Source: Rickettsia typhi (lineage in GTDB: Bacteria; Pseudomonadota; Alphaproteobacteria; Rickettsiales; Deianiraeaceae). Taken from it: a DNA stretch of 64,000 nucleotides. The notes beneath the pieces were generated by a model that worked only from the letters and a program-made list of their open reading frames with translations, did not search any database and was not told the DNA's origin. Shown here in pieces: positions 35,662 to 44,162 of this stretch. The position numbers and the translations under genes are program-made. Position 1 is the first letter of the stretch. Each line of letters opens with the position of its first letter. The stretch covers positions 62,001 through 126,000 of the forward strand of contig CAMAVJ010000002.1 of NCBI GenBank assembly GCA_945861725.1, written 5' to 3'.

Positions 35662-35775
35662 TTTTTGGTTTTTAAGTTGTTATTAATCTCTTCTGCGATC
35701 TTTCTCTGCCAATGCTTTGTTGACCACTAATGATTGTATATGTTATTTTTTTTATTTACACCACCCATTTGCACC

Positions 35776-36129
35776 TTACTTTATAATAAAATTATTGTTT
35801 TTTTCTTGAATTAGCAACACTTTTGGTTGCCAGTTTTTTGCCTCCTCTCGCTTGATCTCACAATAAGCACACACGATGATTCTGTCACCTTTCTGGACAA
35901 GCCTCGCCGCCGCACCGTTAATGCAAACTTCGCCTTTTTCTTCAACGGGTATTGTATAAGTTGAAAATCTTTCACCGTTGTTGATGTTGTAAATTTCGAC
36001 TTTTTGGTATGCTAAAATTCCTGCTTCCTCTAAAAGGTTTTTATCGATAAAAATCGATCCCTCGTAAGTGAGTTCGGAATTTGTGACGACCGCCCTGTGC
36101 AATTTTGCTTGCAAAACTGTGATTTTCAT
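35776..36129 (-). CDS. panD: aspartate 1-decarboxylase
   Basis: Pyruvoyl enzyme making beta-alanine for pantothenate. The self-cleavage site is G24-S25 (TYEGSIFID), and KVEIYNINNGERFSTYTIP and GAAARLVQKGDRIIV are family blocks. Length is 117. The stop overlaps nothing; the start overlaps the serS stop (ATGA). No other pan gene is nearby, but coaE at 10659 completes the CoA end of the route. Confidence 0.93.
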   Translation of the reverse strand: MKITVLQAKLHRAVVTNSELTYEGSIFIDKNLLEEAGILAYQKVEIYNINNGERFSTYTIPVEEKGEVCINGAAARLVQKGDRIIVCAYCEIKREEAKNWQPKVLLIQEKNNNFIIK

Positions 36130-37394
36130 AGTGGCTTAATAATAGTTTTTCCAATTAAACCTTGCAAAACTTGTGGAATGGTAATTGTGCCGTCTTCGTT
36201 TTGATAATTCTCCAATATCGCGACGAGCGTTCTTCCGACCGCCAAACTTGAACCATTAAGGGTGTGTAGGAATGTTGTTTCTTTTTCGCCGGCTTTTTTG
36301 TAGCGTGCCTGCATTCTGCGTGCTTGAAATGAACCCGTGTTTGAAATTGATGAAATTTCGCGATATTTGTTTTGCGATGGTATCCAAACTTCGATATCGT
36401 AGGTTTTTTGAGCAGTAGCACTAATATCGCCACTACATAGTAGTACAACGCGATAAGGAAGTTCGAGTTTTTGAAGAATGCCTTCCGCAGTTTGGAGCAT
36501 TTTTTCGTGCTCGATTTTGGAATTGTTTTCGCTTGCAATTGTGACAAGTTCGACTTTGAGAAACTGATGCTGGCGAATCATTCCGACGGTATCTTTGCCC
36601 GTTGAACCAGCTTCGCTACGAAAGCATGGGGTGGCGGCTGTCATACGGATTGGAAGTTCAAATTCTTGGAGAATTTTCCCTGAAACCATATTGGTGAGTG
36701 AAATTTCGGATGTTGAAATGAGGTATCTGCCGTCCGTTGTTTTGAAGAAATCCTCTTCGAATTTCGGCAGTTGTCCTGTTCCAAAGCACGCATTGGAATT
36801 GACTAAAAGCGGCGGAGAAACCTCTTCGTATCCTGCATCGCAGTTGTGTTCGAGCATGAAATTTTTAAGGGTGCGTTCTAATTTAGCAAGGTCTCCTTTG
36901 AGGTAAACAAATCGCGAACCAGAAACAATTGCCGCTGTTTCAAAATCCATTTGTTTGAGTTCAACGCCAAGTTCATTGTGTGCTTTTGGCGTGAAGGAAA
37001 ATTGGCGTGGAATTCCCCATTTTTTGATTTCAATATTGGAATTTTCATCTAAACCTGTTGGCACTCCTTCTTCAAGGGCGTTTGGCACGAATGAAAGAAT
37101 TTCGGAGATTTTTTCTTCAACTTTGGTAAGTTCAACAAGAATTTCAGGCAATTGTTCTTTGATTTGGTTGGATTCCGCCATAAGGCTTTCGGTATTTTGT
37201 TTTTGTGCCATTAATGCACCGATTTCCTTTGCGATTTTGTTACGCCGTGCTTGTATTTTTTCAGATTGTTCGATTAACTTCAAGCGTGACGATTCAAGAC
37301 TTTCGATCTGTGTGAAATCAAAGGCAAATACGCGTTTTTTCCACGATTGCTCTAAAATTTGTTTATTCTGTAAAAACCACTTTGCACTCAGCAT
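36126..37394 (-). CDS. serS: serine--tRNA ligase
   Basis: Class II synthetase for tRNA-Ser and the precursor of tRNA-Sec where present. An N-terminal coiled-coil arm (about residues 30-105) is followed by the catalytic core with TSEISLTNMVSGKIL, motif 2 around MTAATPCFRSEAGSTGKDT and motif 3 with NGSSLAVGRTLVAILEN. Length is 422. It is translationally coupled to panD. Confidence 0.96.
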   Translation of the reverse strand: MLSAKWFLQNKQILEQSWKKRVFAFDFTQIESLESSRLKLIEQSEKIQARRNKIAKEIGALMAQKQNTESLMAESNQIKEQLPEILVELTKVEEKISEILSFVPNALEEGVPTGLDENSNIEIKKWGIPRQFSFTPKAHNELGVELKQMDFETAAIVSGSRFVYLKGDLAKLERTLKNFMLEHNCDAGYEEVSPPLLVNSNACFGTGQLPKFEEDFFKTTDGRYLISTSEISLTNMVSGKILQEFELPIRMTAATPCFRSEAGSTGKDTVGMIRQHQFLKVELVTIASENNSKIEHEKMLQTAEGILQKLELPYRVVLLCSGDISATAQKTYDIEVWIPSQNKYREISSISNTGSFQARRMQARYKKAGEKETTFLHTLNGSSLAVGRTLVAILENYQNEDGTITIPQVLQGLIGKTIIKPL

Positions 37395-37418
37395 GCAATC
37401 ATTAAAATTTATGAAAAA

Positions 37419-37901
37419 CTATATGCTGCGGTGTTTTTTGTTTGTCAAGGAAAATTTTTGTCCGTAAATTTGCATTACACAAATTATGAAGAAAATTATA
37501 AAGAATATCGTTATATTAAACCACACGAATTCAATGCCAAAAATTGAGGATTTTATTACGCATGGCAGTGAATTTTGGAGTGATTCTTGGAAGTTTTCGA
37601 ATGTCTGTGAGTGATTGAAAAATTTATTGTTAAATGAACAAGAAGCGACGCCAAATTGAACAAATTTATGATAAACCGCAAGTAAAAAACCGCCAAATGG
37701 AAGAACTATTTTAAGAAAATTGATAGTGCGTGATTTGTTTAAGACTATAGAAAAAAAGAAAAATATCGACAAAACGAAGTATGTCCATCGCTCAACCTTA
37801 CAAAGAATGCACGGTTCAAAGTGTAGAAACTTTTCTAATAGAAATGATGTAATAAAAATTACAAATAGAAAAAAAGATAAAAAAAAGTGAAATTTTTGCA
37901 T
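37419..37901 (-). CDS. disulfide bond formation protein B family
   Basis: Inner-membrane quinone-linked oxidase that reoxidises DsbA. Four hydrophobic helices are visible. The first periplasmic loop has C31-ILC-C34 style spacing (EPCILCKVERW) and the second loop has C88 (GVASC) and C114 (LPCV), the two redox pairs of DsbB. The ATG at 37901 gives 160 residues. No dsbA is in the window. Confidence 0.8.
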   Translation of the reverse strand: MQKFHFFLSFFLFVIFITSFLLEKFLHFEPCILCKVERWTYFVLSIFFFFSIVLNKSRTINFLKIVLPFGGFLLAVYHKFVQFGVASCSFNNKFFNHSQTFENFQESLQNSLPCVIKSSIFGIEFVWFNITIFFIIFFIICVMQIYGQKFSLTNKKHRSI

Positions 37902-37966
37902 AAAAAGACTTGACAGATAAAATTTTAGATTGTGAATAACGTTCAAACATTTTTTTTAAAGTAGGT

Positions 37967-38554
37967 ATGTCAAAAAATCAAGGAGGAATTGTTCAATATG
38001 TTGACTTCCATCAAGAAGTTGCAGTGAAAATCATTTCAGAAAAAAAATCAACAAAATTAAAAAAACCTTCTGCATCGGTAATTCTTAATAAAGTCGACTC
38101 CATAGAAAGTGCTCCAAAAAAAGAGCAAAAAGCCGCAGTTGTTCAATTAATTCAACCAAAAGTAGAGGAAAAACTTAAAGTTCAGCCTGTAAAAAAGTCT
38201 GTAACGAAATCTGTTAAGCCTGTAAAAATTGTAAAAAAAGCAAAATCTGTTACAAAAATATCAGTAAAGTCTGCGGTTAAAACTGTGGCAAAAGCGGAGG
38301 TAAAAGCAGAGGTAAAAGCGGAAGAAAAAATAGTAGAAGTGCCAGTGAAAAGCAATGTAATTCATGCATTTTTTGAAAAAAATAAGGCATTTTATGACAT
38401 CAAAAGCATCTTGCTAAACGAAATAGAATCAAAAATTGTGATTTTTAAAGATGACACGAATGAAAAAATTCATAAAAAAGCCATGACCGCGATCATCAAG
38501 GCGTTAAAATCCAAAAGGAAATTCAAACTTGAAGTTGCATCTTTGGCTTCTTAA
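37967..38554 (+). CDS. Lys/Ala/Val-rich basic protein, unknown function
   Basis: 195 residues. The middle (residues 20-125) is low-complexity and very basic, with KPVKIVKKAKSVTK-like and VKAEVKAE repeats reminiscent of histone-H1-like bacterial proteins (AlgP, Hc1). The C-terminal 65 residues (HAFFEKNKAFYDIKSILLNE onward) look folded. It may bind nucleic acid; that is inference from composition only. TTGACA at 37910-37915 could be its -35. It stands 6 bp before tatD. Confidence 0.6.
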   Translation: MSKNQGGIVQYVDFHQEVAVKIISEKKSTKLKKPSASVILNKVDSIESAPKKEQKAAVVQLIQPKVEEKLKVQPVKKSVTKSVKPVKIVKKAKSVTKISVKSAVKTVAKAEVKAEVKAEEKIVEVPVKSNVIHAFFEKNKAFYDIKSILLNEIESKIVIFKDDTNEKIHKKAMTAIIKALKSKRKFKLEVASLAS

Positions 38555-38560
38555 TTGACA

Positions 38561-39340
38561 ATGTTAATTGATAGCCACGCACACATTTCGTATTTTGAAA
38601 AATCAGAGCAACTTGAAATAATCAAAAATGCATTTGAAGGTGGCGTGCGTATCATCAATAATATTTCGACCGAAGTGCGAAAATTTGAGGAACTTCTTTC
38701 CTCGTGTCACGATCTCCCAAACATTTATTGCACAATAGGAACGCACCCTTGCAATGTTCAAGATGAGCCTGACATCACGCGAAAAACCTTGGTTGACTTT
38801 GTAAAAAAGCACAAAAAAATTATTGGTATTGGTGAAACGGGTCTTGATTTCTTCCACGACGACACACATAAAGCATTACAAATTCGCCAGCTATGGGAAC
38901 ATATTTTTGCCGCCGCCGAAGTACAAAAGCCGATAATTATTCACACAAGAAACGCCGATGATGCGACTTTGGAAATTCTCTCGAGTGCAAGGAAACAATT
39001 TGGCGATGCTTTGAAAATTTTAATACATTGTTTCACTGGCAGCCCGGAATTTTGTGCACAATTGCTTGAAATTGGGTGCTATATGTCATTCAGTGGCATC
39101 GTAACATTTAAAAATGCGAAAGATATTCAAAATTCGATGGTTATGACTCCAAAAAATCGCCTTCTTATTGAAACCGACAGCCCATTTTTAGCACCAGAAC
39201 CAATGCGTGGAAGGAAAAATCAACCTGCGTTTGTGAAATATGTTGCACAAAAAGTTGCAAATTTAAGAGATGAATCATTCGAAGACGTTGTTCGGGTTAC
39301 TTCTCAAAATTTTTGCGAACTTTTCGATGTCAATGTATGA
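38561..39340 (+). CDS. tatD: TatD family hydrolase (Mg-dependent DNase)
   Basis: TIM-barrel metal hydrolase with 3'-5' exonuclease activity in characterised members. Metal ligands appear in LIDSHAHI, GETGLDFF, PIIIHTRNA, LIHCFTGS and LIETDSPFLAP. The true start is the ATG at 38561; the frame also has a TTG two codons earlier. The 3' end overlaps the convergent sdhE by 37 bp. Confidence 0.92.
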   Translation: MLIDSHAHISYFEKSEQLEIIKNAFEGGVRIINNISTEVRKFEELLSSCHDLPNIYCTIGTHPCNVQDEPDITRKTLVDFVKKHKKIIGIGETGLDFFHDDTHKALQIRQLWEHIFAAAEVQKPIIIHTRNADDATLEILSSARKQFGDALKILIHCFTGSPEFCAQLLEIGCYMSFSGIVTFKNAKDIQNSMVMTPKNRLLIETDSPFLAPEPMRGRKNQPAFVKYVAQKVANLRDESFEDVVRVTSQNFCELFDVNV

Positions 39341-39582
39341 AAATCTTGAATTTTAATCACGATATTCTCGTATTTTTCAGGTGAAATTTGTTCACCAGTA
39401 AGCCATGCGTAAATATCCCAATCAGACTCATAAATGAACTCGGAGTAAGTGTTTAAAAATTCTTCGTCCATATTTGATATATCATTTCGGGCAAAGTGTC
39501 CAAGTAGTATATCGGTTTCTTTGCAGCCGCGATGCCAAGATTTATGGACTAGTTCTCGCAGAAAATCTTCACGCTTTTTCAT
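39304..39582 (-). CDS. sdhE: succinate dehydrogenase assembly factor SdhE
   Basis: Small helical protein that helps attach FAD to SdhA. The conserved RGxxE motif is R18-G19-C-K-E22, followed by TDILLGHFA. Length is 92. Its client sdhA is 20 kb away. The start overlaps the pgk stop (ATGA), so the two are co-translated. Confidence 0.88.
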   Translation of the reverse strand: MKKREDFLRELVHKSWHRGCKETDILLGHFARNDISNMDEEFLNTYSEFIYESDWDIYAWLTGEQISPEKYENIVIKIQDFHTLTSKSSQKF

Positions 39583-40751
39583 TTGTTACAGACAAAAATT
39601 CCTGGTAAATTTTTACCCTCGAGCCATTCAAGAAATGCACCGCCACCAGTTGAAATGTATGTCATAGATTGCTTTAGACCAAAGTTTGTGATAGCAGAAA
39701 CGACATCTCCGCCACCAATTATCGAGGAAATTTTTCCAAGTGTGGTGTATTTTGCGACGATTCGTGCAACCGATTCTGTGCCACATGAGAATGTCTTCAT
39801 TTCAAATGCACCAAGTGGACCATTCCAGACAATATTTTCAACCTGATTTGCGATATTTTCAATTTCAGATTCAAGACATACGTCAACAATAATATCATTT
39901 TCTTCAACATTGTTGATACTTTTCACGCGAATTTCGGCACCGTTTTTGAACTCTTTTGCTGTAATGACAAATTGTGGCAGAATAATTTGGCAGTTGGAAT
40001 TTTTTGCTTTTTGTATAATTTCAAGGCAGGATTGTGCAAATTCTGCTTCAAATAGTGATTTTCCGATGCAAAAACCTTGTGCATACAGGAAAGTATTTGC
40101 CATTCCGCCGCCAAGAATAATATATTTTGCTTTGTGAATGAGGTTATTTAGGAGGTCAATTTTCGTGGAAACCTTTGAACCGCCGATGATTGCACAAATT
40201 GAGTCTTTTGATGTTCCTTTGAGGATTTTTTCGATATTTTCAATTTCTTTTTGAAGGAGTAGCCCTGCGTAAACTGGTGTGTATGGAGCGATGCCTGAAA
40301 TTGAGGCGTGGGCTCGATGGGAAGCCCCAAATGCGTCGTTGATGTAAAAATCAGCAATGTTTGCGAGGGATTTTGCGAGATCTTGATCGTTTTGTTCTTC
40401 GCCGGCGAAAAATCTAATGTTTTCTATGAGAATAATTTTTGCATCACTTTTGTGGAAATTTTCGAGCGATTGCAGTTCGACTTTTTGTCCATAAACGCTT
40501 TCTAATTCGTGGATTATATTTGAAAGTGACATTTCTTGCACAAATTTGCCTTTTGGTCTTCCAAAATGGGCGATAACTATTACTTGCGTTGCTCCGTTTT
40601 CAAGTGCGTATTTGATGGTTTGAAACGATTCAACGATGCGTGCGTTATCTTGAACGATGCCATTTGCGATTGGAACATTGATGTCGGTGCGAATTGCTAC
40701 GGTTTTACCGTGAAGATTTAGCTCTTGAATGAGTTTGTATCTAGCCTTCAT
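39579..40751 (-). CDS. pgk: phosphoglycerate kinase
   Basis: Interconverts 1,3-bisphosphoglycerate and 3-phosphoglycerate. The N-terminal substrate block (VAIRTDINVPIANG), the HFGRPKG block and the C-terminal nucleotide loop (SIIGGGDVVSAI) are intact. Length is 390. Its presence shows at least lower glycolysis or gluconeogenesis, which classical Rickettsia lack. No gap or tpi gene is adjacent. Confidence 0.96.
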   Translation of the reverse strand: MKARYKLIQELNLHGKTVAIRTDINVPIANGIVQDNARIVESFQTIKYALENGATQVIVIAHFGRPKGKFVQEMSLSNIIHELESVYGQKVELQSLENFHKSDAKIILIENIRFFAGEEQNDQDLAKSLANIADFYINDAFGASHRAHASISGIAPYTPVYAGLLLQKEIENIEKILKGTSKDSICAIIGGSKVSTKIDLLNNLIHKAKYIILGGGMANTFLYAQGFCIGKSLFEAEFAQSCLEIIQKAKNSNCQIILPQFVITAKEFKNGAEIRVKSINNVEENDIIVDVCLESEIENIANQVENIVWNGPLGAFEMKTFSCGTESVARIVAKYTTLGKISSIIGGGDVVSAITNFGLKQSMTYISTGGGAFLEWLEGKNLPGIFVCNK

Positions 40752-40760
40752 ACGGAAATA

Positions 40761-41036
40761 TTATGAAGCTTTTTCAAGCTTTTCCTCTTCGATTGTTATC
40801 ACGCATGTGTTGTTGATGAAGCGAATAAAACCAGAAACAATGACGATTGCATGGTCTCTCTTTGCTGAATCAAGCATTTTAATTGTACCGTTTTTAAGTC
40901 CAGAAAGAAGGGGAATGTGATCCGGTAGAAGTGTGATTTCACCAGAAATCGACGGCATTGTAACGGATGTAATTTCACCGTGAAATTTAATTCCATTCTT
41001 ACTAACCACCTTTAGTTGGATAGATTTTTGAGCCAT
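40761..41036 (-). CDS. atpC: ATP synthase subunit epsilon, beta-sandwich domain only
   Basis: 91 residues matching the N-terminal beta-sandwich of F1 epsilon (LKVVSKNGIKFHGEITSVTM, GEITLLPDHIPLLSGL). The C-terminal helical hairpin of longer epsilons, which inhibits ATP hydrolysis, is absent; the chain ends at EEEKLEKAS. The gene overlaps nuoL by 25 bp and is not followed by any other atp gene, whereas atpC normally ends an atpHAGDC operon. Confidence 0.88.
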   Translation of the reverse strand: MAQKSIQLKVVSKNGIKFHGEITSVTMPSISGEITLLPDHIPLLSGLKNGTIKMLDSAKRDHAIVIVSGFIRFINNTCVITIEEEKLEKAS

Positions 41037-43015
41037 ATGATTGTATAATATATTAAACCTTTGTTATTGATAAAACTGTAATATTGAAAAATCAATAAAA
41101 TAAATGAAAAAAATACAAGAAAGTAGACAAAGACAATTCCCGCCTGAAGACGACTGACGGCAGTTGCACAAAACTTCACGAACGAGACAAATCCGTGCGG
41201 TATAATTCCATCAACAATTTTTTCAACAACTTTAATGAGGAAATTGCTCAAACGAAAGAGGGGTTTTACAAAAATTGCAGAATATATTTCATCGAAGTAA
41301 TACTTTCTTTGCAAGATAATTTTTATCGGGTAAATTTTACTGCCAAAAGAGCGGACTTGCATCGGGAATTTAATGTACAAAACATAAGCAAGTGTGATTG
41401 CAATTAGAGAGAGAACTGATGGAAGATATTTTATAAACGGCGAAATATGATGCATTTTTTCAACAGTTTCGTGCGAAATATGTATTGCTCCGTGCCAGAA
41501 ATCCGATTCTAAAATGTGAAATCTATGCCCAAAGTAACCTGCGCAAATTGAAAAAATTGCAAGAATAAAGAGTGGAATTAACATTGAACTTGGTGATTCA
41601 TGCGGGTGATTATGTGGATCTCCGCGATACCTTCCGTGAAACACGAGTGCGATGAGCCTCCATGAATAAAAACTTGTCAAAAATGCGGCAATAATTCCAA
41701 GAACAAATGCGTAATTTCCGTGCGTTGAATGCGAAGCAAACGCTGCTTCAAGAATTGCATCTTTGGAGAAGTACCCTGAAAGCGGGTAAAGCCCTGCGAT
41801 GGCTATCGATCCCACCATTAGCATCGCGAATGTAAATGGGATTTTTTTGGCAAGTCCACCCATTTTGAAAATATTTTGTTCGTGGTGACAAGCGTGAATG
41901 ACGGAACCTGCTCCAAGAAAAAGCAATGCTTTGAAGAATGCGTGCGTCACAAGGTGAAACATTGCTGCCGTTGGAGCAAGAACTCCAATCGCAAAAAACA
42001 TATAACCAAGTTGGCTACATGTTGAATAGGCGATGATTTTCTTGATGTCAGTTTGCACAAGTGCGATCGTTGCTGCAAAAATTGCCGTCGTTGCACCAAT
42101 GTATGTGATGAATTGCTGTAAGAATAGTGAATTTTCAACAAATATCCAGCATTTAGCCATAAGAAAAACTCCAGCGGTGACCATTGTTGCCGCATGAATT
42201 AACGCCGAAACGGGAGTAGGACCCTCCATTGCGTCTGGAAGCCACACATGAAGAAAAAGTTGTGCAGATTTCCCCATTGCTCCAAGAAATAATAACACAC
42301 CTACAAGCGTTACGACATCGATATCAAACCCAGCGACTCTAAGAGTTTCCCCAGTGAAGTATGTACTTGAAATTCCTTCCTCAATTTGCGGGAAAATATC
42401 GACAAAAGTTAGCGTTCCAAATGTGTAGTATATTAAACAAACACCACACGCCATAAAAACATCTGCGACGCGATTTGTTATAAATGCTTTTATTGAAGCC
42501 AAATTTGCCGATTCCTTCTTAAACCAAAAACCGATAAGCAAATACGAACATAGCCCAACACCTTCCCACCCAAGGAAAAGCTGAAGAAAGTCGCGAGATG
42601 TCACAAGAATGACCATGAAGAATGTGAAGAGGGATAAGTACGAAAAAAACCTTTGTCTATAAGGGTCTGCGTGCATATATCCGATTGAATAAATGTGGAC
42701 GACACTCGAAACAAGTGTAACGACAAAAAGCATTACTGCTGTTATGGAATCGATTGAAATTGCAATTGTAGATTGAAATCTGTCGAGCATAATCCAATCA
42801 ACAATCTTAATATCATAAGAAACTCCATACTTGACAGATTCAAAACATATAATTCCGGAACAAATTGTCGCACACACTACCAAAAATGACGATATTGTTT
42901 CTGCAAATATCGCCTTTGAGCGAAGTAATAAAATGCCGGCAATAAATGCACCAAGTAACGGTGCAAAGAAGGCTATGTATGGCAAAGAATGTGGTAAAAA
43001 ACCGTGTAAATTCAT
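41012..43015 (-). CDS. nuoL: NADH-quinone oxidoreductase subunit L
   Basis: Large proton-pumping antiporter-like subunit of complex I, about 16 membrane helices. The core includes FLGWEGVGLCSYLLIGFW, GKSAQLFLHVWLPDAMEGPT and HAATMVTAGVFL, plus the long C-terminal lateral helix. Length is 667. The usual neighbours nuoK and nuoM are missing; atpC follows. The ATG is 89 bp from the left end of the mobile element, so the insertion may have replaced its original upstream region. Confidence 0.95.
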   Translation of the reverse strand: MNLHGFLPHSLPYIAFFAPLLGAFIAGILLLRSKAIFAETISSFLVVCATICSGIICFESVKYGVSYDIKIVDWIMLDRFQSTIAISIDSITAVMLFVVTLVSSVVHIYSIGYMHADPYRQRFFSYLSLFTFFMVILVTSRDFLQLFLGWEGVGLCSYLLIGFWFKKESANLASIKAFITNRVADVFMACGVCLIYYTFGTLTFVDIFPQIEEGISSTYFTGETLRVAGFDIDVVTLVGVLLFLGAMGKSAQLFLHVWLPDAMEGPTPVSALIHAATMVTAGVFLMAKCWIFVENSLFLQQFITYIGATTAIFAATIALVQTDIKKIIAYSTCSQLGYMFFAIGVLAPTAAMFHLVTHAFFKALLFLGAGSVIHACHHEQNIFKMGGLAKKIPFTFAMLMVGSIAIAGLYPLSGYFSKDAILEAAFASHSTHGNYAFVLGIIAAFLTSFYSWRLIALVFHGRYRGDPHNHPHESPSSMLIPLFILAIFSICAGYFGHRFHILESDFWHGAIHISHETVEKMHHISPFIKYLPSVLSLIAITLAYVLYIKFPMQVRSFGSKIYPIKIILQRKYYFDEIYSAIFVKPLFRLSNFLIKVVEKIVDGIIPHGFVSFVKFCATAVSRLQAGIVFVYFLVFFSFILLIFQYYSFINNKGLIYYTIIWLKNLSN

Positions 43016-43095
43016 CTGTTAAATTGAAATAATCGCATAAGTAATATATAAGTAAAATTATGAAATTTAATTTTCAAGAAAATTTTAAAAAAGCT

Positions 43096-43103
43096 TAAAT
43101 TAG
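43096..43103. repeat. 8-bp target site duplication, left
   Basis: TAAATTAG immediately outside the left inverted repeat; an identical copy lies at 47987-47994 immediately outside the right one. Confidence 0.9.
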
Positions 43104-43126
43104 GGTAATTATACCAAAATGACACT
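43104..43126 (+). repeat. left terminal inverted repeat
   Basis: 23 bp starting GGTAATTATACC and ending GACACT; pairs with 47964-47986 with one A/G difference. Confidence 0.92.
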
Positions 43127-43235
43127 AAAATAAATTTGCTTTTTTCTTCCTTAAATATAATTTATTCCCTTGACTTTTTTCAAATATTCATAGCATGAAT
43201 CATTCTTACGAAGTCATTAATTTTATATTTTTACT

Positions 43236-43643
43236 ATGTCTAATAGCATTTTTGATACACCAGATGGTCGTAAATCTGCATTTATGATGTTATACAAAGA
43301 GCAAAAATACGACATTGTAGAAATTGCAAACAAGCTTGATATTAAGGTTGGGACATCTCAATCAATGCCAGATGACATATTGGGCTTTATTCGTTATAAA
43401 AATAATCAATTTGAAATTGTTGTTAATAACAACAAAAAAATTGACGAACCAATGACAAATGCAAGAATACAAACAACAATTGCACACGAAGTAGCACACT
43501 GGATTTATGATTATGATGAAATGCTGAATAATCAAAAAATATTTTGTGAAAGCATAAATGATATATTTGACGACCCAGTTGAAAGCAGGGCTATAAAAGT
43601 TGCAACAAACATTATTTTAGGCATTAGCAATCCTTTAATATAA
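43236..43643 (+). CDS. ImmA/IrrE-type metallopeptidase (element cargo)
   Basis: 135 residues with the zincin motif HEVAH at 84-88 (IAHEVAHWIYD) and a preceding beta-rich region (DILGFIRYKNNQFEIVV), the usual arrangement of ImmA/IrrE peptidases. Such proteins cleave phage or mobile-element repressors, or act as toxin parts of ImmA-Xre pairs. No helix-turn-helix partner is next to it; instead a membrane protein follows 3 bp later. TTGACT (43170-43175) with TAGCAT 15 bp later is a weak promoter candidate. Confidence 0.82.
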   Translation: MSNSIFDTPDGRKSAFMMLYKEQKYDIVEIANKLDIKVGTSQSMPDDILGFIRYKNNQFEIVVNNNKKIDEPMTNARIQTTIAHEVAHWIYDYDEMLNNQKIFCESINDIFDDPVESRAIKVATNIILGISNPLI

Positions 43644-43646
43644 AAC

Positions 43647-43997
43647 ATGGCAGACTTTAATCCTGAAAGTTTTAATGATAGTAAGGATACGACTTCCTCG
43701 GAGGGTGCTTCAAATGTAGAAAAAAAATCAAAAGCTTGGAGTAATGCTTTTTCACACTGGGTTGACTTCGGAAAACTGCAAAAAGGTATTTTCACGGATT
43801 TTATTGAGTGGTCTATTAAAGCATTATTTACCTTGCTTGCATTTATCATTCTTTCATCTTGTTGTTATATTTTTATCATTATTTATTGCGGAGATTTGAA
43901 AGAAATAAAAGAGCTTTTATCACAAATTGGAAGTATTATTATTTCTTTTGGTGGTTGGGCAACCGCCTCAATTCTTGCAATCAAACAAAAGAGATAG
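43647..43997 (+). CDS. small membrane protein with two helices (element cargo), unknown
   Basis: 116 residues. The N-terminal 40 are polar and Ser/Lys-rich, then two hydrophobic helices (about 56-82 and 91-110) and a basic C-terminus. It begins 3 bp after the ImmA-like stop, so the pair is one operon. I recognise no family. Its convergent neighbour begins on the next base (43998). Confidence 0.7.
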   Translation: MADFNPESFNDSKDTTSSEGASNVEKKSKAWSNAFSHWVDFGKLQKGIFTDFIEWSIKALFTLLAFIILSSCCYIFIIIYCGDLKEIKELLSQIGSIIISFGGWATASILAIKQKR

Positions 43998-44162
43998 CTA
44001 TTTCTTCCAATTCGTAGCCTTTTCAAGCACTTCACTAAAACTTAATTTTGTTGTCAGTTTTTCTGCGCCCCTGCCTTTTGGATTGTGAACTTCACCTTTT
44101 TTGATGTTTGGTTTTTTTGTTTTAGTTTGTGGTTTTTTATTTTGTGATATATTATTTTTCAT
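43998..44162 (-). CDS. 54-residue basic protein coupled to the specificity gene (element cargo)
   Basis: A short ORF in the same operon as the restriction-modification genes. It starts in an ATGA overlap with the specificity subunit stop. The product is Lys-rich at the N-terminus, then carries a VHNPKGRGAEKL segment and a helical end (SFSEVLEKATNWKK). NPKGR motifs occur in small phage DNA-packaging-associated proteins (DUF5681), but that link is tentative. It might be a regulator or antirestriction partner; nothing in the sequence proves this. Confidence 0.6.
   Translation of the reverse strand: MKNNISQNKKPQTKTKKPNIKKGEVHNPKGRGAEKLTTKLSFSEVLEKATNWKK

Noticed and set aside
38555..38560. TTG start two codons before tatD ATG
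   Set aside because: It lies directly on the upstream stop codon; the ATG at 38561 begins the conserved sequence.
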